In this document: one piece after another, positions 35,599 through 43,068 of the stretch
How the letters are laid out: each line of letters opens with the position of its first letter
Position numbering within the stretch: the first letter of the stretch is position 1
Assembly: GCF_032814565.1 (NCBI RefSeq)
Contig: NZ_CP136521.1
Location: 2,762,501-2,826,500 of the forward strand
DNA: 64,000 nt
Source of the DNA: Hwangdonia lutea
GTDB taxonomy: Bacteria; Bacteroidota; Bacteroidia; Flavobacteriales; Flavobacteriaceae
Reading direction: 5' to 3'
Translations under genes and position numbers: made by a program
The notes under the pieces: model-generated
Databases searched by the model: none
What the model was told of the DNA's origin: nothing
Seen by the model: only the letters and a program-made list of their open reading frames with translations

Positions 35599-35628
35599 AA
35601 AAAGCCAATGATTTCCCATTAGCTTTTT
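35599..35628 (-). terminator. Hairpin with T-runs just upstream of the OLD gene
   Basis: On the minus strand AAAAAGC-T-AATG pairs with CATT-G-GCTTTTT (one mismatch), followed by T-rich sequence, ending 22 bp before the chosen OLD start. It could stop read-through from upstream or act as an attenuator in the leader of the defence operon. Confidence 0.5.
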
Positions 35629-35812
35629 AAACATTAATATTTTAAGCGTAATCGCCTATAAATATACTGAAATGTCTTTTTAAATTCTTACGGTTTCCTA
35701 CAAATTGTTAAAATTTTATTAAGAATATATCTTTACTTCTGGAAGTCAAAATTTTGGTTTTTTTTCGTAAATTAAGCCTAATTAGAGTGTTATAAACTCT
35801 AGTGCAAATAAA

Positions 35813-36238
35813 ATGAGAGCAATTGCAATTTTCTTTTTGAACGTACTTCAAAATACTTTGGGGATGACTTTTGGATGGTTGTTTAAACCAAAAACCAAAC
35901 GAAATTCATTTAAGGCCTTATCTGATGTTGAAATGGTAAAATATCTTGAAAAAAGAAGGCAATACAAAGGCTATAAAAAACAATGGCTGTATTACAGGTG
36001 TAGAGAAGAAGGTTTATTAGAAACCTATTACAAATTGTTCGATACTGAAGTTGAGGGACAAGATTCTGGAACGAAATTTAGTTTCGGTAAATATAGAGGG
36101 GAATATGTTGAAGCTATTTGGGAATCTGATAAAGAGTATATCAATTGGCTTTCCCAACAAGAATGGTTGGCTCAATATTTGGATGAAAGCGATATGATAC
36201 ACGAACTACTTCTTTTAGAGGAAGAAAACCAAAATTAG
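35813..36238 (+). CDS. Small protein with ExoX-like C-terminal domain
   Basis: A 141-residue protein. The first 20 residues are hydrophobic (IAIFFLNVLQNTLGMTFGWL) and may anchor it in the membrane. The second half contains KFSFGKYRGEYVEAIWES followed by EYINWLSQQEWL. This matches the short domain at the C-terminus of exodeoxyribonuclease X-like proteins, also found alone on mobile elements. It has no nuclease core itself. It lies between the defence operon (divergent) and the convergent DnaC-like gene, two bases from that gene's stop. Function unknown. Confidence 0.6.
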   Translation: MRAIAIFFLNVLQNTLGMTFGWLFKPKTKRNSFKALSDVEMVKYLEKRRQYKGYKKQWLYYRCREEGLLETYYKLFDTEVEGQDSGTKFSFGKYRGEYVEAIWESDKEYINWLSQQEWLAQYLDESDMIHELLLLEEENQN

Positions 36239-36240
36239 AT

Positions 36241-36903
36241 TTAATCCCTTTTATCACGACTGCTTTTATCAAAGGCAATTAAATTGAACAGTTGTCGCAT
36301 CCTTGAACGTACCCTATTCCCATAACGTTCCTCCAGTTCTTTAGCATTGAGGTTTGTAGTTGCGTGTGTTTTAGTTTTATGACTTAAAAATAAATCATAA
36401 CGTGAAAGTAAGATTTCGCCCATTACATTACAATCTTTTCCAAAATGCCTTCCGGTGGGTTCTACACCCAAATCATCAAAACAATAAAACTTTTTGTCGC
36501 CGTAATTTTCAATGATGGTGTACCCAATATTATTAAAGGCAAAGGCAATGTTTCGTGTGGGTATAACCTCATACGATTTCTGATGTGGCACAATATGGCG
36601 TAACAGTTTCATTAAACTGGTTTTTCCACAACCAACAGGACCAGAAAGCAAAATCCCTTTATCGCGGTCGATGTCTAATTTTTTGCAATTAGCTTCATCC
36701 CTGATAAAATAATTACAGAGCTTGAATATAATATCACGGTCTTCTTCAAAAATTTTGAATTTCTTGCCAAAAAGTAGTTTTCCTTTGGCATTGAGATAAA
36801 TTAGCATTTTATCAAAATCATAAAGCATTTGATTGTCTTTCAGTTCTCCCAAGGTGTATTGAACGCTACCCTCGGTAATGATATGTGGTTTGTGGGGATT
36901 CAT
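36241..36903 (-). CDS. DnaC-like AAA+ ATPase (helicase-loader type)
   Basis: A 220-residue ATPase. Walker A is in LLSGPVGCGKTSLMKLL (near residue 92) and Walker B in KFYCFDDLGVEP. The sensor/arginine region THATTNLNAKELEERYGNRVRSRM is typical of DnaC/IstB-like loaders. It shares a 4 bp overlap with the winged-helix gene upstream. The pair resembles a DnaD/DnaC replication module that would load helicase on the excised circular element. Alternatively it could act as a regulator ATPase. Confidence 0.8.
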   Translation of the reverse strand: MNPHKPHIITEGSVQYTLGELKDNQMLYDFDKMLIYLNAKGKLLFGKKFKIFEEDRDIIFKLCNYFIRDEANCKKLDIDRDKGILLSGPVGCGKTSLMKLLRHIVPHQKSYEVIPTRNIAFAFNNIGYTIIENYGDKKFYCFDDLGVEPTGRHFGKDCNVMGEILLSRYDLFLSHKTKTHATTNLNAKELEERYGNRVRSRMRQLFNLIAFDKSSRDKRD

Positions 36904-37586
36904 AATGGTTCATTATAATTTTTGTTGGAACTTGTCTTTAGGTTGTCCGTATTTTGGCTAACTGCAACCATTGTTTTTTCTTCTTTTAGCTCTTCGGCCT
37001 TTATCATCCAGTTTCGAGCTGTGGCGTGCCAATCGACAATTTTTGTTTTTCCACCTACTTTCCAACCGATGCCTTGGTAGTGGTTGTAAAATTTTTTGGC
37101 TTCCAATTCTGGCCAATTTTCCTTTTCAAAAAAATCAATGACTTCATTTTCATTTTTTGGCTTGTCAAGTTTAGTATCATTTGCTTTGTTTTTTCCTGTT
37201 TGTATATGTTTGTTTATAGATACCACCGCTTGTCCATTGCTTGTCCCGATATTGGTAGGGTTTGGGTACAGAGCTTGTCCATCACTTGTCCCAAAATTGA
37301 ACATCTTGATTCTGCTGCCTTTAAATGGATTATGTGAGGGTTCGTATAATAGGTATTTCCAATGATGTAGTTCTTTGATGCAGCGATGGTAGGTAGTTTT
37401 TGAACCAATCTTGGAAAACCGCATCGCTTCTTCTCGATTGATATAGAATTCTGTCGGAAAGTGATAGTTGTTCCATAATTGAAACAATGCCACGTACAAA
37501 CTTATGTGCGTGGGATTTAAACGGCTATCCTTTGAGAATTGTAAGAATACAGCGTTTAGGTGCTTAATGTAATTGACCTGCTCCAA
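36900..37586 (-). CDS. Winged-helix replication/transcription protein (DnaD-like)
   Basis: A 228-residue protein. The first ~100 residues look like a winged-helix domain (DSRLNPTHISLYVALFQLWN, then NREEAMRFSKIGSKTTYHRCIKEL). A variable linker and a C-terminal segment (FFEKENWPELEAKKFYNHYQGIGWKVG with KIVDWHATARNWM) follow. The C-terminal pattern is that of DnaD-like primosomal proteins on mobile elements. With the overlapping ATPase gene it probably forms the element's replication module. No catalytic motif. Confidence 0.65.
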   Translation of the reverse strand: MEQVNYIKHLNAVFLQFSKDSRLNPTHISLYVALFQLWNNYHFPTEFYINREEAMRFSKIGSKTTYHRCIKELHHWKYLLYEPSHNPFKGSRIKMFNFGTSDGQALYPNPTNIGTSNGQAVVSINKHIQTGKNKANDTKLDKPKNENEVIDFFEKENWPELEAKKFYNHYQGIGWKVGGKTKIVDWHATARNWMIKAEELKEEKTMVAVSQNTDNLKTSSNKNYNEPL

Positions 37587-37592
37587 AACGAT

Positions 37593-37871
37593 TTAGAATT
37601 TGTTATGAACTTTATTATTTTCCATTACGCTAATTATTTCTTCGTAATCGTAATAGAGTACACCCCCTACTTTGGTGTAGGGCAATGTGCCATTAATTCT
37701 TAAATTCTGTAACGTGCCAGAAGAGATTCCCAAAAGCTTTTTTACTTCAGGGGATTTTAGCCACCTTTTGGTAATATGACCAGATTGGCTATTGAGTAGT
37801 TCCTTGATATCATCGAGCAGTTCCATTTTGAATTCTCGAAGGTCGTCTGTGGTAATAATACTTGTGGGCAT
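37593..37871 (-). CDS. Helix-turn-helix protein, excisionase-like
   Basis: A 92-residue DNA-binding protein with a MerR/excisionase-type HTH: KRWLKSPEVKKLLGISSGTLQNLRINGTLPYTKVGGVLYYDYEEI. This arrangement of recognition helix and wing (PYTKVGG..YY) is typical of HTH_17 proteins, including Bacteroidota Xis proteins. It lies between rteC and the replication pair. Upstream are the repeated TGATTTGACTTTCGT motif and a set of alternative hairpins, so its expression is likely controlled. It could serve as excisionase, as regulator of the replication genes, or as both. Confidence 0.8.
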   Translation of the reverse strand: MPTSIITTDDLREFKMELLDDIKELLNSQSGHITKRWLKSPEVKKLLGISSGTLQNLRINGTLPYTKVGGVLYYDYEEIISVMENNKVHNKF

Positions 37872-37935
37872 AATAGAACGGATTAAAAGAAAGGGACTAC
37901 CGTTTTGCTTTCATCTAAAATGATAGCCCCTGACC

Positions 37936-37950
37936 TGATTTGACTTTCGT
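37936..37950 (+). promoter_or_regulatory. TGATTTGACTTTCGT motif, copy B, upstream of HTH gene
   Basis: Identical over 15 bp to 19340-19354 and over 14 bp to the minus strand of 59700-59713. It lies 65 bp before the HTH gene start. Confidence 0.5.
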
Positions 37951-37999
37951 TCTACAAAATTGGGGTAGTTTGCTGGATTTTATTCACAAGTTAGGCCTA

Positions 38000-38010
38000 C
38001 TTGGGTGTTT
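38000..38010. promoter_or_regulatory. Arm A of an alternative-hairpin set between rteC and the HTH gene
   Basis: CTTGGGTGTTT here is identical to 38138-38148 and complementary to 38118-38128. With the flanking A it pairs 12 bp with 38118-38129. It therefore competes with the rteC terminator stem for the same partner arm. Confidence 0.55.
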
Positions 38011-38117
38011 TTCTTCTCTCATTTTCAATGTAATACAATAGAGGGTTTTGGTACTTCTTCAGAAAAAATACCCTATCTAAAAACCACCAAATAAAATGAG
38101 ATTTTCCATAAAACAAG

Positions 38118-38148
38118 AAACACCCAAGTTGAAGCATCTTGGGTGTTT
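38118..38148 (-). terminator. Terminator hairpin immediately after rteC
   Basis: AAACACCCAAG (38118-38128) and CTTGGGTGTTT (38138-38148) form an 11 bp stem with a 9-base loop. The stem begins in the rteC stop codon (38148-38150), followed on the minus strand by CTTGTTTTA. It should end rteC transcription unless the alternative pairing with 38000-38010 forms. Confidence 0.75.
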
Positions 38149-38999
38149 TATTTTACGTTATCAGTATCATCCATCCGTTTGGTCAACTGCTTTTTCAGAA
38201 TATCCAAAAATTTGGTTCTGCCATTTTTACGCATCCGTATTTCCAAAAAAGCTCTGTAATAATCGCCCAAGTCCACTTTAAATGTTTTTTCAACAAAATA
38301 GGCAATATCTTTAATGTCAACAGTACCATTATTAATGACATCTGTACTGTGCAAAGCGTATATCAGTTCAATTAAATATATTTTGTGGGCTGTCCAGGTA
38401 ATTTTGGTTTTACTTTGTAACAATCTTAAACTTGCATAATTTCCATTATTCTCCAATTTATCAATTTCCCGTTTTAAGTGTACAATCAAAAGGTCGTAGG
38501 CTAAAATTGAGGCCACGGTACTATCGTGGCTTGTTGCAAATTCTTCATCAACAAAAAAGTGAAATGAGTCTGGGAACAACCGAATATCTGCCTTGCCTCT
38601 TAAAAAATATTGCTCATCAAATACAGTAGCTTCCCTGCGGTAATAATGGTAAAAATCAAGATTGTCGTTAAAGTAGGTTTGAAGTTTCTCAATATAATTG
38701 TTCAAATACTTTACTTGCGATTTATTGCTTCCCCTGGGTCTTTTACTTTCAATGTTAAATAATTTTACGTAATAAATAAGTTTGCTATAAATTTTTGGTT
38801 TAGTACATTTAAAGAAATGAATTTCCTCTAATTTGGTTTCAAATTCATAATCAACTACGATACTTCTAACTGATTTAAGGGTCTGTTTTGCAAGTTTAAT
38901 CCCTTTTTCAGCTTTGAGTAAAATATCTTGTTCTTCTATTTCAAGAATATCTAATTTATTGTCTAATTTTTTTAATATATCGTCGTAATTTGTCGTCAT
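38148..38999 (-). CDS. rteC: RteC family regulator
   Basis: A 283-residue protein matching the RteC family, which activates excision genes in Bacteroides conjugative transposons. Recognisable segments are HFFKCTKPKIYSKLIYYV, YLNNYIEKLQTYF, FYHYYRREATVFDEQYFLRG and FHFFVDEEFATSHDSTVASILAYD. The C-terminal KIYLIELIYALHSTDVINNG is also conserved. In CTnDOT RteC is switched on by RteAB under tetracycline. No rteA or rteB gene exists in this element, so another signal must act here. It is followed directly by a terminator hairpin, then the HTH gene. Confidence 0.9.
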   Translation of the reverse strand: MTTNYDDILKKLDNKLDILEIEEQDILLKAEKGIKLAKQTLKSVRSIVVDYEFETKLEEIHFFKCTKPKIYSKLIYYVKLFNIESKRPRGSNKSQVKYLNNYIEKLQTYFNDNLDFYHYYRREATVFDEQYFLRGKADIRLFPDSFHFFVDEEFATSHDSTVASILAYDLLIVHLKREIDKLENNGNYASLRLLQSKTKITWTAHKIYLIELIYALHSTDVINNGTVDIKDIAYFVEKTFKVDLGDYYRAFLEIRMRKNGRTKFLDILKKQLTKRMDDTDNVK

Positions 39000-39065
39000 T
39001 CATTCTGGGTATCATTATTTTCACTTAATCTTCTGCAATAACGTTGCATTTAAAATTGTAATTAA

Positions 39066-39239
39066 TTAAATAGATATAAAGTACTTTAGGAATTGCAAGA
39101 ACAGTACAAAGAAGATTAACACAATAACAACGATTAGAATACTAATCCAAATTATTTTATCTTTTTTGGTAATACTATTTTTTACAGAGGGTACTTTATT
39201 GCTTTTTTTATTTCGTCTATTCCGTCTATTTTCCGACAT
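39066..39239 (-). CDS. Small basic membrane protein, paralogue 1
   Basis: A 57-residue frame. The N-terminus MSENRRNRRNKKSNK is strongly basic and is followed by a single hydrophobic helix (IIWISILIVVIVLIFFVLFL). The neighbouring frame at 39329-39496 has the same design and nearly the same N-terminus, which supports both as real genes. Topology would put the basic tail in the cytoplasm. Function unknown; it lies between rteC and the P1B-2 ATPase. Confidence 0.6.
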   Translation of the reverse strand: MSENRRNRRNKKSNKVPSVKNSITKKDKIIWISILIVVIVLIFFVLFLQFLKYFISI

Positions 39240-39328
39240 AGAATATCATTTTTACTATATATCAATCATTTCCACTTCAATTTTTGTAGCCACACAAACC
39301 ACTTGGAATATTTTATTATCTTAATTCA

Positions 39329-39496
39329 TTAATGCTTATGAATATTTCCTTTTAGCACAAAAAAATAAAGCAGAAATGCGGCTATTACCATAAGGATTAT
39401 CATAAGAATACCTTTGACCTTATCTCTTTTTGTGATGTCGGTATTCGATGATTTCCGATTTTTTTTGTTTCTTCTATTTCTTCTTTTTTGAGACAT
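39329..39496 (-). CDS. Small basic membrane protein, paralogue 2
   Basis: A 55-residue frame starting MSQKRRNRRNKKNRKSS, followed by a hydrophobic helix (GILMIILMVIAAFLLYFFVL). It shares the RRNRRNKK block and the TK(R/K)DK motif before the helix with the frame at 39066-39239. It starts 10 bp after the ATPase stop and is probably co-transcribed with it. It may be a small accessory or regulator of the efflux pump, which is inference only. Confidence 0.6.
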   Translation of the reverse strand: MSQKRRNRRNKKNRKSSNTDITKRDKVKGILMIILMVIAAFLLYFFVLKGNIHKH

Positions 39497-39505
39497 TCTT
39501 TTATA

Positions 39506-41464
39506 CTATTTCCAATTCATCTTCTGTAATCGAACCGCATTCAGAATGGCTAACAAGGCCACGCCTACATCGGCAAAAACTGCTTCCCACATCGTTGCCA
39601 GACCACCTGCGCCCAAAACCAAAACCACTGCTTTTACACCAAAGGCCAACCCAATATTCTGCCAAACGATGCGTCTTGTAGAACGTCCTATTTTTATGGC
39701 TCTAGCTATTTTACTTGGTTGGTCTGTTTGGATGATTACATCTGCGGTCTCTATCGCCACATCGCTGCCCAAACCACCCATTGCAATGCCAACATCGCTC
39801 GCTGCCAAAACCGGTGCATCGTTGATGCCATCGCCTATAAAGGCTACTTTAGTATTAAATTGTTTTTTCAAATGCTCAACTTCGTTGAGCTTATCTTCTG
39901 GTAACAAACCGCCTTTTGCAGTATCAATACCCATTTCTTTTGCCACTTGTTGGGTTATGGAATCCTTATCGCCGGAAAGCATTATGATTTTGGAAATTCC
40001 AGATTCTCTAATTTGTTTGATGGCTTCGTGGGCATCTTCTTTCAATTCGTCTGCAATGATGACATAGCCAGCGAATTTACCATCAATGGAAACCATTACG
40101 ATGGATTCTACAATGTTGTCGGTTTCAGATGGAACTTCGATATTATTTGAAGTCATCAATGCTTTGTTGCCTACCAAGACCGTTTTGCCATTTACTTTGC
40201 CTTTTAATCCTTTACCCGCGACTTCGGTTACTTCTTTTGCCTGAAAATCTTCGCCATCGGCTTTATATTCCATTATGGCCTTGGCAATGGGATGGGTGGA
40301 TTGTTCTTCCATTGCCATTAGGTATTTCATAAATTCGGGTTCATCCCAATCAATGGTTTTTATTTCCTTGATTTTGAAAACACCTTTGGTCACGGTTCCG
40401 GTTTTGTCCATTACCACTGTGGTTATCCTTGTCATTTCATCTAAAAAAGATGCTCCCTTAAAGAGAATTCCATTTTTTGAAGCTGCTCCCAATCCACCAA
40501 AATAACCCAACGGAATAGAGATAACCAAGGCACACGGACAGGAAATTACCAAGAATATCAATGCTCTATATAACCAATCGTTAAACACATAATCATCCAC
40601 AAAAAAGTAGGGCAAAAATGTTAATCCAATCGCCAAGAATACCACAATAGGTGTATAGATTCTTGCAAATTTTCTAATGAACAATTCGGTTTTTGATTTA
40701 CGAGCCGTGGCATTCTGGACCATATCAAGGATTCGGGCAATGGAACTGTCTTTAAATTCCTTGGTGGTTTCGATTTCAATAACGCCATCAAGGTTGATGC
40801 TTCCTGCAAATACTTTTTCTCCTTTTGCAATGGTGTCAGGTTTGCTTTCGCCCGTTAATGCTGCGGTATTGAACGAGCCTTTTTCGGACAATAAAATACC
40901 ATCCAAAGGAATTTTTTCGCCCACACGGACTTGCACTTTTTCGCCAATAGCAACGATTTCGGGATTTACAGAAACATAATTGTTGTTCCTATAGACCAAG
41001 GCTTCATTAGGTCTTACATCTAGTAATGCCTTGATGCTTCTCTTGGCTCTTTTAACGGCGGCACTTTGGAACAATTCGCCTACCGCATAAAACAACATTA
41101 CTACCACACCTTCGGGATATTCGCCAATGGCGAATGCACCTATGGTTGCGATGGACATCAATAAAAACTCGGTAAAGAAATCGCCATTTTTGATGCTGTT
41201 CCAACCTTCCTTTATCACAGGAAAACCTACTGGAAGATATGCGACTGCATACCAGACAATACGTATCCAATCTTTAAAAAAAGCTACGTCAAAATAATCC
41301 ATCGCAATACCAATAATCAGCATTACAAAGCTGAAAATTGCTGGTACATAAATTTTAAATTTCCCTATACTTTCCGGACTGCTATGGTTGTGGCCATCAT
41401 TGCGCTTGTGATTATCGGATGAAGTTTTATTTAAATCTCTTAAATTCAGTTTCTTTTTTTTCAT
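39506..41464 (-). CDS. P1B-2-type ATPase (Zn2+/Cd2+/Pb2+ export)
   Basis: A 652-residue heavy-metal pump. The N-terminus has a short His-containing segment (NHKRNDGHNHS) instead of an HMA domain. Key motifs are TGES (near 204), the transmembrane metal site SCPCALVIS with C309-P-C311, phosphorylation motif D353KTGT, HP loop STHPIAKA and GDGINDAPVLAA. In the last helices, ADVGVALLAILNAVRL carries the Asp of the P1B-2 class. The motifs place substrates as divalent Zn, Cd or Pb. Directly upstream is a YceI-like gene, and downstream are two small membrane proteins. Confidence 0.93.
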   Translation of the reverse strand: MKKKKLNLRDLNKTSSDNHKRNDGHNHSSPESIGKFKIYVPAIFSFVMLIIGIAMDYFDVAFFKDWIRIVWYAVAYLPVGFPVIKEGWNSIKNGDFFTEFLLMSIATIGAFAIGEYPEGVVVMLFYAVGELFQSAAVKRAKRSIKALLDVRPNEALVYRNNNYVSVNPEIVAIGEKVQVRVGEKIPLDGILLSEKGSFNTAALTGESKPDTIAKGEKVFAGSINLDGVIEIETTKEFKDSSIARILDMVQNATARKSKTELFIRKFARIYTPIVVFLAIGLTFLPYFFVDDYVFNDWLYRALIFLVISCPCALVISIPLGYFGGLGAASKNGILFKGASFLDEMTRITTVVMDKTGTVTKGVFKIKEIKTIDWDEPEFMKYLMAMEEQSTHPIAKAIMEYKADGEDFQAKEVTEVAGKGLKGKVNGKTVLVGNKALMTSNNIEVPSETDNIVESIVMVSIDGKFAGYVIIADELKEDAHEAIKQIRESGISKIIMLSGDKDSITQQVAKEMGIDTAKGGLLPEDKLNEVEHLKKQFNTKVAFIGDGINDAPVLAASDVGIAMGGLGSDVAIETADVIIQTDQPSKIARAIKIGRSTRRIVWQNIGLAFGVKAVVLVLGAGGLATMWEAVFADVGVALLAILNAVRLQKMNWK

Positions 41465-41497
41465 TTATATCAATTATAATTTTATTTAAATTCACAG

Positions 41498-42049
41498 TCA
41501 TTCCAATCTCAACACCAATTGGGCAAACTGCACCTCTATGGTATCATCGATACCCTCTATTAAGGAATCCAAACCAGTATTTGAAACCAATAATTGTCCG
41601 GTTGCACTTATCAGGCAGGACATACTTACTCCTTGTTCTATATGGGTAATGGTTGCTTTAAATTGTGATTTAAAGGATTTCCCTTGATAAGTAACATCTA
41701 TCAGCCAATTAAAGTTGATAGGGTCGTGCCGTTTTGATAAAAAATCCTGTGATGGAATAGTGCCAGTAAACCGAAGTATTAAAGGGTCTTCCCGCTGTTC
41801 TAAAAGGGCATTGATTTTAGGACTATATGTTGATAAAGTCTTAAGGTCGAGTACACCATTGACCACTTTGGAATCATAATCAAGATATAGTGCCAATTTA
41901 TGGCTTTCTGCCTTGATGGGTTTATCATCAACCAAAGTCATCATCATAATATGACCTTCTTCAGTTGTATAAACTTTTTGGGCATTTACCTTATAATAAC
42001 TAACCAACAAGATTATTAAAAAACAATGTTTAATATTCATAATGCGCAT
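41498..42049 (-). CDS. YceI-like periplasmic protein
   Basis: A 183-residue exported protein with a signal peptide (IKHCFLIILLVSYYKVNAQ) and a beta-rich body: VYTTEEGHIMMM, SHKLALYLDYDSKVVNGVLDLKTL and LRFTGTIPSQDFL. The alternating pattern and the repeated LDYDS..VNGVLDL motif resemble the lipocalin-fold YceI family that binds isoprenoid lipids. The similarity is moderate. It begins the group that ends with the P1B-2 ATPase, 33 bp downstream. Its link to metal export is only by position. Confidence 0.5.
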   Translation of the reverse strand: MRIMNIKHCFLIILLVSYYKVNAQKVYTTEEGHIMMMTLVDDKPIKAESHKLALYLDYDSKVVNGVLDLKTLSTYSPKINALLEQREDPLILRFTGTIPSQDFLSKRHDPINFNWLIDVTYQGKSFKSQFKATITHIEQGVSMSCLISATGQLLVSNTGLDSLIEGIDDTIEVQFAQLVLRLE

Positions 42050-42208
42050 CTTTACTTGTATAATTTAAAAAAGCAGCTTCTACTTTTGCTTTTAATACTA
42101 TTAATCATTTTGCTTTAAAAAGCATCATAAAAGCTGCCTGCTATTAATTAAGTTTTCACTTAACTTATTTAAATAAAAAATTTCGCTCATTCCTATAACG
42201 ATTTACCG

Positions 42209-42475
42209 CTACTTGTTATCTATATCCTTTTCTCGTTTACCGAAATAATAAATTAGCGCAACACTTGCACCTAATAAGCCAAACAGAGTGTTCTCAAAAA
42301 TTTGATTCCCATTGATATTTAAAATTTCAATGAAATTATTTATTAAATATTGCCATCAATTGATTTCGTAATTCTGGCTGCTAAACGTGAAAATTGTTAT
42401 CCCAAAAGGTTGAAGGATAAAAACACCTATGGCAAACCCAATTAAAATGGTAATAAGAATGCTTTTTTTATTCAT
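42209..42475 (-). pseudogene. Small membrane protein interrupted by an in-frame TGA
   Basis: From the ATG at 42475 the frame reads MNKKSILITILIGFAIGVF with a transmembrane helix. It meets TGA at codon 40 (42356-42358), then continues in the same frame for 48 codons. That second part contains another helix (ENTLFGLLGASVALIYYFG) and a polar tail (KREKDIDNK), ending in TAG at 42209. Such a continuous two-helix protein of about 88 residues looks like one gene with a single stop mutation. Both halves could also be separate peptides, but the second has no nearby start. Confidence 0.6.
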
Positions 42476-42499
42476 CGTCTGTCTTTTACGGAAGTAAGC

Positions 42500-42859
42500 T
42501 TACTGGCTCTCAATCCAATTTTTGGCATCTTCCTTTTGGTCTATATTGAAATACTTAATATCGGCATTGGTAAAAGGCTTCATAAATTGGGTTATCCAAT
42601 TCTGCCATTTTTTATCTCCTACCATTGCTATTTTTTCATAGTCCGTGGCGTGGGCTGTGTCCATTTTTAGGTCTTCCCATAAACCAGGTAAATCCCAACC
42701 TGTAAAGTTGACCATCTCAAAATACCACCGGACTTTCATTCCTTTGTCCAGTATGGCGTGGATAAGTGGATGGATTTTTTCTATATCTTCTTTTCTCAAT
42801 TTGCCCGAAGCTTTTGTTGCAACAATATTTTTTTCTTTTAATTCGATTATCTGTAACAT
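42500..42859 (-). CDS. SpoIIAA-like (STAS-type) protein, copy 1
   Basis: A 119-residue protein of the SpoIIAA-like family. Conserved features are GKLRKEDIEKIHPLIHAILD, KVRWYFEMVNFTGWDLPGLWEDLK and IAMVGDKKWQNWITQF. A paralogue with the same pattern is at 48884-49231 beside the second ATPase. Members of this family often lie near metal or stress genes in Bacteroidota, and their ligand is unknown. Confidence 0.8.
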   Translation of the reverse strand: MLQIIELKEKNIVATKASGKLRKEDIEKIHPLIHAILDKGMKVRWYFEMVNFTGWDLPGLWEDLKMDTAHATDYEKIAMVGDKKWQNWITQFMKPFTNADIKYFNIDQKEDAKNWIESQ

Positions 42860-42882
42860 TTTATATAGTTTTTAATTAATAA

Positions 42883-43059
42883 TTATCCTTCTAAATCGTA
42901 AAACCATTCTTCCGCCCTTATGATGCCTTCTGATAAAGCTTCTTTTGCTGAAATATCTTTTTTTTCAATTAGTTCTTTTGCTATGGACAGGGCTTTTTCT
43001 CGTACAATAGGATTTAAGGTATCTAGGTCAGTTTTAAAATCTTCAAACATCCAGTCCAT
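42883..43059 (-). CDS. Small helical protein of 58 residues
   Basis: The frame runs from ATG at 43059 to TAA at 42883. It encodes MDWMFEDFKTDLDTLNPIV, then REKALSIAKELIEKKDISAK, EALSEGIIRAEEWFYDLEG. The core R.KAL..A.EL..KK.IS..EAL..GI..AE matches the 61-residue protein at 44403-44588 on the other side of the permease. The two are likely paralogues from a duplication. It starts nine bases after the permease 3' end. Confidence 0.6.
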   Translation of the reverse strand: MDWMFEDFKTDLDTLNPIVREKALSIAKELIEKKDISAKEALSEGIIRAEEWFYDLEG

Positions 43060-43068
43060 AGCTTCATT

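Noticed and set aside
33463-35634. Longer start for the OLD protein
   Set aside because: The extra 19 residues read through a hairpin and precede the normal family start.
38148-38999. Tetracycline-inducible CTnDOT-type control
   Set aside because: RteC is present but no RteA, RteB or TetQ gene can be found in the element.
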